Below are positions 9,601 to 17,285 of a stretch of DNA of 64,000 nt, piece after piece. The notes under the pieces are model-generated. The model did not search any database and was not told where the DNA came from. It was given only the letters and a program-made list of their open reading frames with translations. A program made the position numbers and the translations under genes. Source of the stretch: Eutreptiella sp. 'Long Island Sound 2002'. Taxonomy: Eukaryota > Euglenozoa > Euglenophyceae > Eutreptiales > Eutreptiaceae. How positions within the stretch are numbered: the first letter of the stretch is position 1; each line of letters begins with the position of its first letter. The stretch lies in assembly GCA_964036045.1 (NCBI GenBank), contig OZ038380.1, positions 187,438,298 through 187,502,297 on the forward strand, written 5' to 3'.

Positions 9601-11795
9601 GTTGTGAACAGCACATCCTCCATCATTCTTTGAAAAAATGAGGGGGCGTTCTTCAGCCCCATGGGCATGACGGTCCATTGGACTGGGCCACATGGCGTGC
9701 ACATACAGGTGAGAGGTCTGCTGTCCTTCCTCAACGGCATTTGGTGAAAGCCGTGACGGAGATCCAGCACAGAGAACAAACGACCTCTTGCCCTCTTGGC
9801 GATTTCCTCCTCAATGAGGGGCAGGGGGTGCGAATCCGCCTTGGTTTCGGCGTTGAGATTGCGAAAATCAACCACCATTTGCCAACCATCAATAGTGTTC
9901 TGGTCTGCAGGCGGTGGCTTCGGGACTGTGAAGGGTGAACAGCACCATTCGCTGGTCATACAACCCTCAAGCCAACGAAATTCCCTGAGATTTCTCTCGA
10001 TGATTTTTCTGAGGATCTCATGTTTATGTCCATGATTTTCATAAGGGCGCTGTTTTTTTGCCTTGTACCCTTCACGAAGCTCGATGAAGGCTTCACCGAA
10101 CTGTCCACGGACAGGGGGGTCTTTGATCAACTTCCCTGAAAGGGTTGTGTCCTTCCGTTCCTCAAAAATCTTTTCTCTTGACTTGGAACACAATTCGGTG
10201 TCCACCTGATCGCCAGGAATTACTGTCGAAAAAACTTTGGCGACTTCTTCGGCTTTGGCAGGAAGAATCTTCTTACGGATGTCCCTAAACAGGTCCGTAT
10301 CAACTGCCTCTTGAAGATAGGTGGGTCGTGTGTCGAAATCCCAGAGATTCTCTTCGTGATCCAGCTCCTCGAAAGGATCCATGAAAGCTTCCACAGGGGG
10401 TTTTTCATAAAAAACTCTGAATTTGCGGCGCGATTGGAGATTTTTCCTCGCCCGTGCACTGAAGATTCTTTTCGATGTCGACCGTATTGGGGAAGAGGGA
10501 GACGAGGCGGATCCATTGGACGTTGAATCACCTTGGGTATCTGACGGACAAAAATCAGAAAAAATAGATTCATCATCAGTACCAGGCTCAACCTCAGATT
10601 CAGACCCAACACAAGAATCAGTACCAGAATCAGCAGAATTAGAGTCAGAAAGCTTTCCATCCACCAGGAATGCAAGCGAACTCCAGGACCGCTGTGGCAG
10701 GGGACCTGTGTCGTCCCTGGCATACAGCTTAATCTTCCTGGGAAGTTCGATGTAATCTACACAAATGTATTGTAATTCCCGAAACCAAGGCTTGTCGTCC
10801 CACAAGGGCACAACCAAAATTGCCTGGGTTTTATCTTGCTTGATTTTGTGGATGACCTGCTGGATTAAGTGAAACGGAGGATTAATCCACAACTTCTTGT
10901 CCCATTTATGGGTCCAAGCGTCGCTAAAGTGCTTGTCGAAGCGCTTGTTCATACGGTTAGCAAAGGCATCATACTGGGGCCAAAAGGAATGGTGTTCATG
11001 AAAATATTCACAAATTGCATCGCGCCATTTGTCGACAACTCTGTAGGATGAAGAGTGCCAGCGCGAAGGGCGTCGTGGCTGGGAGTCCCTACGAAGACAT
11101 TCTAACTCTTGGGAGTAATCGGCACTCCCATTCACCTCTGCAATGGTGACATCTTCACCAAATTTTGGTGTCACCTTTTGCTTCAAAAATTCTTCTGCAC
11201 TTTTAAACCCTGCGTGCAAAAAACGAAATTCAGGACGCTCCAAGGGACCTGACTCCAGCAAAAAACAACGACGATGACCTACGGGCGCTACCCTGTTCTT
11301 GCGAAGCCAAGAATGGCCCAAATAAAGGTCATACTTTATGTCAGCACGATAGAAGTAGTCATCCTTAAGGACAACTTCTTCCACATTTTGCTCTTCCCAA
11401 AGGTCTTGAGCGACCAAATGAGTTGATATATAACAACCGCGTTGCCCACCTGCGAGAGAAAGTCCAGAAACTCCCTCGAGGGTAACAGGATGAGGCGACT
11501 CAAACACGCAGTCGTCGGGTAAGAATGAATTGGATTGGAGATTTACCTCTGATCCATTGTCACACAAACAAGTGGCGAGGTGGAAATTTCCCTTGCAATC
11601 AGAGACCCACAGCTTTGTGACAAACTGACGAGCCCTGTGCTTGGACTGTACACCAACCTCGTCCACTACAACAGAAGGATCCGCTGCCGGATCCAGGGGA
11701 GAGGAGACAAGCGACCCTACATCAAGTAATGGTCGATCAGGAATCTGGGGATCATGCCTGAAATCGCCTGGGGAGGGGCGATTTTCGTGGCTCCC
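6612..11795 (-). CDS. pol: E1 Pol: protease, Dam-like domain, RT, RNase H, integrase, chromodomain
   Basis: 1727 codons from just after the gag-pol TAG to TGA; the first GTG is at 11666, with no ATG near it, so expression as a Gag fusion is likely. Numbering from that GTG: aspartic protease with DNGS at 36-39 where D(S/T)GA is usual; then a domain with DAFANR and WINPPF (NPPF at 10872-10883) followed by AILVVP and PWF, resembling DIRS/phage Dam-type adenine methyltransferases. Next come RT with YIDD (9558-9569), RNase H with RTDAS and TVADALSRW, and integrase with an HHCC finger and core D...D(34)E (SDFF, TDSG, PGER). The chromodomain has LCEWRGF and NNWEP. About 75 Pro/Ser/Arg-rich residues follow. 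The frame is intact across 5.2 kb. Confidence 0.95.
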   Translation of the reverse strand, partial: GSHENRPSPGDFRHDPQIPDRPLLDVGSLVSSPLDPAADPSVVVDEVGVQSKHRARQFVTKLWVSDCKGNFHLATCLCDNGSEVNLQSNSFLPDDCVFESPHPVTLEGVSGLSLAGGQRGCYISTHLVAQDLWEEQNVEEVVLKDDYFYRADIKYDLYLGHSWLRKNRVAPVGHRRCFLLESGPLERPEFRFLHAGFKSAEEFLKQKVTPKFGEDVTIAEVNGSADYSQELECLRRDSQPRRPSRWHSSSYRVVDKWRDAICEYFHEHHSFWPQYDAFANRMNKRFDKHFSDAWTHKWDKKLWINPPFHLIQQVIHKIKQDKTQAILVVPLWDDKPWFRELQYICVDYIELPRKIKLYARDDTGPLPQRSWSSLAFLVDGKLSDSNSADSGTDSCVGSESEVEPGTDDESIFSDFCPSDTQGDSTSNGSASSPSSPIRSTSKRIFSARARKNLQSRRKFRVFYEKPPVEAFMDPFEELDHEENLWDFDTRPTYLQEAVDTDLFRDIRKKILPAKAEEVAKVFSTVIPGDQVDTELCSKSREKIFEERKDTTLSGKLIKDPPVRGQFGEAFIELREGYKAKKQRPYENHGHKHEILRKIIERNLREFRWLEGCMTSEWCCSPFTVPKPPPADQNTIDGWQMVVDFRNLNAETKADSHPLPLIEEEIAKRARGRLFSVLDLRHGFHQMPLRKDSRPLTCMCTPCGPVQWTVMPMGLKNAPSFFQRMMEDVLFTTHPELRAFVSVYIDDIIIATEGEGLTEAELVALHEKQLNQVLDILDANQLICGPKKGKLFLKSVEFCGSLLENGTRRPSPGKLVAIQKWKRPETITELRGFLGCCNFYHTFVPKYAKFAAPLTELLKVGRDAGKAGSKVRVKWTDECEEAFHHLKAAVCEVATLHVPQFDRPFYIRTDASRYAIGAVLEQVDEATGDHYPLAFWSRKLAPRQMQWSPREQETYAIICALKKYQSWVGTNRVEVLTDHRSLEYWATEHIDTVASPAGRRARWHEFLSLFDLHVSYLPGKHNTVADALSRWAYPASEGLQSTNIHGTEQDRHVIIEWDQEEKKLIRRACMQCAVKQHALPCHDITAITDPAHAHEICTKTLKVVEKVTDPSSGNVKRFDYTRQVSRFRLIQGIKRRDPAKTPPLPKDSLIIRDWTSDYLQDPMFKEVFGNLKSKDAHKDGIFPEYSLDGGKLWMEGKLCVPDALAPRVLNWWHKWESPHAHGRRLWSMIKHRLFGSRLYTHCMKVAAGCAQCAVSTPPSAKKHGHLRPHPIPERLFNRVTSDFFYLGELDDEECHWTNKKVNGVLLIQCRHSGYIQVLPCNIESMTGKAAAKWCAQTWMGGWDVPSEVVTDSGKEYTSEWWRESCARLGIHHLRCEIHSHRALPGERAGRSIINMLRKELASEKDFHWMEVLFALLRRYHNTPLYHGLSPNEIVFGRKKCWWNMPLNNPRPCKDASLFLDEVQRADKTVSKLIEKHQADWLWVQNQGRKNPHNFEVDDRVWLRKSETTLDGDDKLLPLWEGPFAVTARLGENRWRIRVDVSKEIDVSGDRLKREIPSPKDRVKPLFWTAKHLSDRVIEGGKYELKRLVEARRDAKGEWEFLCEWRGFDSSHNNWEPAQSFVHGYTKGFIDFLKKHPEIGVLLTDCLSKPDRQVKSDGKRPVVNRDPAFYGPQQPHSRADPLIPPPAVRPAQEPNEDQASSSAADLQRPSRTRARPDRLVVTCIPAWPN

Positions 11796-11798
11796 CTA
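11796..11798 (-). promoter_or_regulatory. In-frame TAG between gag and pol of E1 (candidate readthrough stop)
   Basis: The nucleocapsid frame ends QNA-TAG and continues GGG AGC CAC in the same frame into pol. E2 (TAG AGG AGC CCC) and E3 (TAG CGG AGC CCC) have the same layout. UAG readthrough between gag and pol is known from gammaretroviruses; here it is inferred. Confidence 0.6.
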
Positions 11799-12914
11799 GG
11801 CGTTCTGACCTCCAGCGGCTGCGTTAACATTGTGGACACAGCCTGATTCGTCGATCCACTCATCTTGGAACGGATCATCTGCTGGATTCAGGGCATTTTC
11901 GACATAATCTCGATCCGCATCGGACACCTGATCTGCACCTGAGACCTGATCCACACGATGGTTTCCTTTTCCACGTCCACGGTCACGGCCGCCGGATGAT
12001 GGACCACCACCGTCGCCACGCCCTCTGCCCTTACCAGAGAAAGGGGTTCCTGAAGGATTTCCCTTACCTTTACCCTGTGATCCTGGAGCATTTCCTTTGT
12101 TTGTACCGGATTGAGGGGTTTGGCCTGGATTTCAATTTCCGCCTCCGGCGTTGCCATTGGGACTTGTCTAGCCGTTAGGCTGCCCACCGGAGCCGGATGG
12201 AGTCCGATTCCCTTTGCCTTGGGACCCACCAGGGCCTCCAGTATTTTTGTTTCCACCGGAGGGGGTCGAATTACCCTTTCCCCCCTTTGCACCATGCACC
12301 TGTCTGTCATTCCTGTCTGAATTCTGCGAATTACTGACATTTTCACCAATCACCTTGTGATCGTAAGCAGACCATCGGTGATTAGCAGTAGAATGCGTCT
12401 TAGCTCGGTTCGTAGAACCTAAAAGAAGGCAGATGCTACAGTAATCCTGAACATTCCGGGTGTCATTCACCTTTTTGTTGCCCTTTTGGGCCCCATTTTG
12501 GGTGTTTTGCTGGGTATTCCTGTTTCCCCCAAGACCCTCATGGAAATTTTGATTGGCGGCGTCAGCGAGCCGCTCAACCTCTTCCCACAGTTCCTGCGGG
12601 GTAAACGAAAACACCCAGTTCCTGGCCTTCAGGCGATGGCCGTGGAAACTTACTCCCCTATTGAGGACTTGGACAAACAAGTCCCGATCCTCGTGTTCAT
12701 TAAACTTGATTTTCCACGTGTTTTCAGTGAATTTCACCTTGGTAAACGACGTGGGGGAGCACTTTTGAAGTGCCTCCCTGACTGTAAACCGGTTGGCCGA
12801 GGCGTCAAAGCCATCGACTTCCGCCCACCAGGTCTTGACCTTTTCTTCGGACTGTCTATTCCGAAGGGTGGCGGCGGTTTCTGAGGGGATCTTGTCAAAA
12901 ATCAAATTTTTCAG
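11799..12914 (-). pseudogene. gag: E1 Gag C-terminal half with nucleocapsid, interrupted by two stops
   Basis: This frame continues the Gag core: KVKTWWAEVDGFD, RFTVREALQKC and WEEVERLAD align in order with the Gag cores of E2 and E3. A Cys/His knuckle-like motif (CSIC, then H and H within 21 residues) follows. After that come about 200 Gly/Asn/Ser/Lys-rich residues and an acidic end. It is in the -1 frame relative to the upstream gag ORF, whose TGA lies at 12911-12913; no classic slippery heptamer is visible. TAG at 12168-12170 and TGA at 12132-12134 interrupt the Gly-rich tail, but the frame resumes each time and is the same frame as pol. Recent point decay or sequence error is possible. 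Confidence 0.7.
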
Positions 12915-14830
12915 CCGGCACTAGAAAATTTTGCGCCTGAATGTTCAGATTCTTCTACGAGATTCCAGAAGCGCTGTCTTTTGTCTTGCACTTCGTGCAG
13001 TATTAATCGCGAGAACGAAGGAAAATTCTTCAACATGTGGTGGTAATGGTCTTCAGGCAGCCGGGATCCACGTACCTCCAACTGTTCCCACACCTCATCA
13101 AAGGTAAGGGGGGAACTTGAATCCTCACGATCACTCCAGGTCCTGAGCCAAGTGTTGGCCGGCGCTCCCTCAAGGCAGTCCAAGAGGGCCATCACGAACT
13201 GATCATCCTGGAGCTTTTGAGTCTTAACCCACAATTTAAATTCCCGTTGGAACTGAGGCCAACGTCTGGGGTTCCCATTATACTTCGGTTGCTTGGCAAC
13301 CTGACGAAGTCGCAATGAAGTGGGATTTAGAAGTGAATCCAGCCCAACACCGGCCGTAATGGCAGACACCTTGGCGGCATCATTAGCCACACCAGCTCCG
13401 GCGAGGGTCTGGGCGAGCAACATCTGGGCTATTGCATTGGAATCAACAGCAGGAAGGGTAGTACGGGAGGCAGTTCGCTTGGCATTCTGAGCCTCAGTCC
13501 TAGCCTTCGCCGACCTACTCTGAGATCGAGAGATTGTAACCCTTTCCTTTAGCTTAGTCCTGCTGATCCTGGCATCGGTGGTCTTAGAGTCCACCGAAGG
13601 AGCAATCGAAAAAATTTCTGTCGCCTCCTCCGACGGTTCTGTTGTTTGTTCCACCGATGATGCGCCCTCAGATCGCATGTGGGTCTTGAAAAGATCTTTA
13701 ATTCCCAGCGTCTGAATGATGAGTTGCATTTGATCTTTGAGCAATTGGAGCTCAGTATCTCGCTGTAATCTGCAAGAGCAGTCGGCAGGACAGTACATAC
13801 CGTGTCCTGAAGGGCCTGAGCAGGCTGTCGGACCGCTAATCTCAGTGGTTCGCAGCCAGGAGTCCACTTGGGGAGCTCCTTCAGCCCTAATTTCCAGGCT
13901 TGCCTGCCTAGCTGCCTCTAAAATTCCTTCCTCAACCGCTGCGGCTAGATCGTCGCGGATGGAAACAGAGGGATGAGGGGCGGAGGGCCCGGCAACAGAT
14001 GCCTTGGTCTTCTCCTTCGGGAAGGGACTTGCCTCCCAGATCTGCAAAAAAATGGTAAAAGATTCATCTTCTTGAGAACGCCACCACATCCTGGTATTAA
14101 TTTCTTCTTGAAGAAGGAAAAAATATTCAAATAAAAAATCAGAGGCGATTCTTTCTTGTCCTATCAGCTTAGACGTGCCTAATAGACAAAGGGCCTCAAG
14201 CGCCTCAAGGTTACGGGTCACTTCTGAAGACAAATGGTTGTCCCATTGTGCCCAAGAGGCTGGTCGATTATAGGTAGGTACCTCACCTGGACCACCCATC
14301 TCAATGTCGTCAATGTCGGCGTCGATGGTCTCAAAATGTGGACATTGGTAAGGAGTATTGGTACCTGCCAGGTCCGCAAGCTCCACCGGAGCGTTGCCAT
14401 TAGCGTAGGCTGGGAGATTCCAGCTGCTTGATGGCCAATTTCGACTCGGATCTTGATTGTAATCTGGGCCTCCACAGCTGCTGATTTGTGCCCTTCTTGG
14501 GCAATTTGGGCCTGCGCAAGGCATTCCTCTCAAGGCCTCGTTCGCACAGCACCACGGCAGCGTAATCGTTACGTCTCCGGAGGTGGCGGAGTCTACGGGG
14601 CCGTACTGGGGAGCTAGCTGTGGTTGGGACACCAAAGGAACAACATTCAGGTAGCCTCTGCTACCATGAAAGTGCTGCCCTGGGTCGTTGAGGGTGCCGG
14701 AGGGCTCGGGGCCGGCAAGACCAGTGGGGCAGGCACGCGAGGAGTCTCCCTGGATGTTGTTATTGGGGGTAGAGCCGGATACTCGGACACCAACGGAGGC
14801 GAGAGCAGCGACAACAGAAGCAAGGTCCAT
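12911..14830 (-). CDS. gag: E1 Gag N-terminal ORF, starting inside the 5' LTR
   Basis: 639 codons, ATG to TGA. Codons 1-54 lie within the LTR and codon 55 spans the LTR/PBS border. The primer site itself is translated as GSRG (residues 56-59). The N-terminal 350 residues are low-complexity and acidic with Cys-containing stretches (WCCANEALRGMPC). A Ser/Lys/Arg region follows, then the start of the Gag core (QPKYNGNPRRWPQFQREFKLW), which corresponds to YDGNP...LDD/LDRF in E2 and E3. The ORF stops in mid-core and the homology continues in the -1 frame. A later internal Met could be the true start, but the TATA-like box upstream and the same design in E2 favour 14830. Confidence 0.75.
   Translation of the reverse strand: MDLASVVAALASVGVRVSGSTPNNNIQGDSSRACPTGLAGPEPSGTLNDPGQHFHGSRGYLNVVPLVSQPQLAPQYGPVDSATSGDVTITLPWCCANEALRGMPCAGPNCPRRAQISSCGGPDYNQDPSRNWPSSSWNLPAYANGNAPVELADLAGTNTPYQCPHFETIDADIDDIEMGGPGEVPTYNRPASWAQWDNHLSSEVTRNLEALEALCLLGTSKLIGQERIASDFLFEYFFLLQEEINTRMWWRSQEDESFTIFLQIWEASPFPKEKTKASVAGPSAPHPSVSIRDDLAAAVEEGILEAARQASLEIRAEGAPQVDSWLRTTEISGPTACSGPSGHGMYCPADCSCRLQRDTELQLLKDQMQLIIQTLGIKDLFKTHMRSEGASSVEQTTEPSEEATEIFSIAPSVDSKTTDARISRTKLKERVTISRSQSRSAKARTEAQNAKRTASRTTLPAVDSNAIAQMLLAQTLAGAGVANDAAKVSAITAGVGLDSLLNPTSLRLRQVAKQPKYNGNPRRWPQFQREFKLWVKTQKLQDDQFVMALLDCLEGAPANTWLRTWSDREDSSSPLTFDEVWEQLEVRGSRLPEDHYHHMLKNFPSFSRLILHEVQDKRQRFWNLVEESEHSGAKFSSAG
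14655..14666 (-). promoter_or_regulatory. Primer-binding site of E1 (initiator-Met-type tRNA)
   Basis: TGGTAGCAGAGG begins at the base after the LTR. It is complementary to a tRNA 3' end CCTCTGCTACCA, which animal-type initiator tRNA-Met has. It differs from the land-plant TGGTATCAGAGC. E2 uses the identical 12-mer. Confidence 0.88.
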
Positions 14831-15198
14831 GCTGATTGTGGTCCGGCAGAAAATCCCAGTCTATGAAGAAAATTGAGGCGAATTATTCTAAATACATCTG
14901 AGTGTCCAAAACTGTCTGAAAAGATTTAAATAATCCAATTATGTAAAAATGTTTGGCCGATCTGGCCCGCGAGCGCGCGTCAGCGGCATATGGCGATTCC
15001 AGCTAAAATAGCGGAACGCGGCGGATTTACGGGAAATGGACCGCGGAATCAAATCCGGCATATCAGAAATATATAGGAAATATCCTGCGACTGAGCTGCG
15101 AGGCGGCGATTCCGCCGAAGCAAAGAAAATGACCAAAATGTAGCCAATCTGGGCAGAATGTCTGAAAATCTGAGCAGATGGGGCTAGCCGCACTTACA
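14667..15198 (-). repeat. 5' LTR of E1
   Basis: 532 bp, TGTAAG...CTTTCA on the minus strand; offset exactly 10,200 bp from the 3' LTR with 3 substitutions. It contains a TATA-like box and the gag start codon. Confidence 0.95.
15067..15075 (-). promoter_or_regulatory. TATA-like box in the E1 5' LTR
   Basis: TATATATTT on the minus strand, 237 nt before the gag ATG at 14830. A transcript starting about 30 nt below it would include that ATG, as the LTR-embedded gag start requires. Confidence 0.4.
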
Positions 15199-17285
15199 GG
15201 GATATGCGGTATGTTGTACACAGTGTGAGGTATGGGTGATGTGTTTGGAAATATGGATTATGCGAATCGCGGTGTCAAATATGGTGTCAGGGTACAGTTT
15301 AGGAGGGGTAAGTTTCACTCATAGAGTACGGGATATGATATTTGAGACATGAGTCAGGTGGCATGGGATATGAGGTACGGGACATGAGGTGTGTTGTATT
15401 GGGTATGTGAAATGCGGTGCGGTGTGAGATATGGTGCTATGGTGACATGGTGATATGGCCCGCGCTTCAAGCGCGGGCATTCGCACTAGTTAATATATAT
15501 AATTGTTGTATGGACGTTCGTTCGTCGTCGTCGTTCGTCGTAGCCAAAAAATCCTCCCAATTGTGCACGCTGCTGCTGGCGCGCACGCGTGCCCGTCAAA
15601 TGGCATCTGGCGGATTTGCGATTTCGACTTCTGGCACGAAGAAATCGATCTGAAATCATGGAATCCCGTGTTTTAAAAATCTGCATGTACTGTACAATCG
15701 ATTATCCGGGTACGTGCACGAATAATCCCGCCTTTTCACTTTTGGCGATTTTAGCCAACCGGCAGCCGTGGCGACAGTTCTCTCGCTTATAGAGTACGGG
15801 ATATGAGGTTTGAGGCATGAGTCATGAGGTACGGGATACCAGGTACAGGATATGCGGTATGTTGTACACAGTGTGAAGTATGGGTGATGTGTTTGGAAAT
15901 ATGGATTCTGCGAATCGCGGTGTCAAATGTTGTGTCAGAGTACAGTTTAGGAGGGGTAAATTTCACTCATAGAGTACGGGATATGATGTTTGAGTGGGGT
16001 ACGGGATGCGAGGTACGGGATATGCGGTATGTTGTACACAGTGTGAGGTATGGGTGATGTGTTTGGAAATATGGATTATGCGAATAGCGGTGTCAAATGT
16101 GCTGTCAGAGTACAGTTTTGGAGGGGTAACTTTCACTCATAGAGTACGGGATATGATGTTTGAGACATGAGTCAGGTGGCACGGGATATGAGGTACGGGA
16201 CATGAGGTGTGTTGTATTGGGTATGTGAAATGCGGTGCGGTGTGAGATATGGTGCTATGGTGATATGGTGATATGGCCTGCGCTTCAAGCGCGGGCATTT
16301 GCACTAGTCTCTTAATATATTTAATTGTGGTATGGTTCGTCGTCGTCGTCGTCGTTGTCGTCGTTCATCATACCCCAAAAATCCTCCAAATTGTGCACGC
16401 TGCTGCTGGTGCGCGCGCGTGCCCGTCAAATCGCATCTGGCGGACTTGCGATTTCGATTTCTGGCACGACAAATCGATCTGAAATCATGGAATCATGTGT
16501 TTGAAAAATCTGTATGTACTGTACAATCGATTATCCGGGTATCTGCACGAATAATCCCGCCTGTTGACTTTTGGCGATTTTAGCAAACAGGCAGCAGTGG
16601 CGACAGTTCTCTCCCTTATAGAGTACGGGATATGAGGTTTGAGACATGAGTCATGAGGTACGAGATACGAGGTACGGGATATGCGGTATGTTGTACACAG
16701 TGTGAGGTATGGGTGATGTGTTTGGAAATATGGATTATGCGAATCGCGGTGTCAAATGTGGTGTCAGAGTACAGTTTGGGAGGGGTAAGTTTCACTCATA
16801 GAGTACGGGATATGATGTTTGAGACATGAGGCAGGTGGCACCGGATATGAGGTACAAGACATGAGGTGTGCTGTATTGGGTATGTGAAATGCGGTGCGGT
16901 GTGAGATATGGTGCTATGGTGATATGGTGATATGGCCTGCGCTTCAAGCGCGGGCATTCGCTCGATTATCTGGGTATCTGCACGAATAATCCCGCCTGTT
17001 GACTTTTGGCAATTTTAGCCAGCAGGCAGCAGTGGCGACAGTTCTCTTGCTTATAGAGTACGGGATATGAGGTTTGAGACATGAGTTATGAGGTACAGGA
17101 TACGAGGTACGGGTTATGCGGTATATATACACAGTGTGAGGTATAGGTGATGTGTTTGGAAATATGGATTATGCGAATCGCGGTGTCAAATGTGGTGCCA
17201 GAGTACAGTTTAGGGGGGGAACATTTCACTCGTAGAGTACGGCATATGAGGTTTGAGACATGAGTCATGAGGTACGGGATACGAG
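15199..17285 (+). repeat. Composite satellite array, plus orientation, up to the inversion point
   Basis: About three full units, with GC palindromes near 15458, 16277 and 16935 and TTCG/CGT microsatellites near 15510 and 16336. The last segment (17187-17285) is the spacer of the inverted repeat. No gene is supported. Confidence 0.88.

Larger units (their letters stand above)
4467..15198 (-). mobile_element. E1: full-length chromodomain Ty3/gypsy LTR retrotransposon
   Basis: 10,732 bp on the minus strand. The 532-bp LTRs (14667-15198 is 5', 4467-4998 is 3') have TG...CA ends and differ at 3 sites with no indel. The target duplication GGGAT (4462-4466, 15199-15203) is perfect, and removing the element restores the satellite. 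The primer site TGGTAGCAGAGG starts right after the 5' LTR, and the polypurine tract GGAGGGGGAG lies right before the 3' LTR. Order: gag, Cys/His nucleocapsid, protease, extra domain, RT, RNase H, integrase, chromodomain. The near-identical LTRs indicate recent insertion, yet gag is split by a frameshift and the gag end carries extra stops. Confidence 0.95.

Noticed and set aside
12905-12920. Programmed -1 frameshift in E1 gag
   Set aside because: No X XXY YYZ heptamer lies in the short overlap of the two frames.
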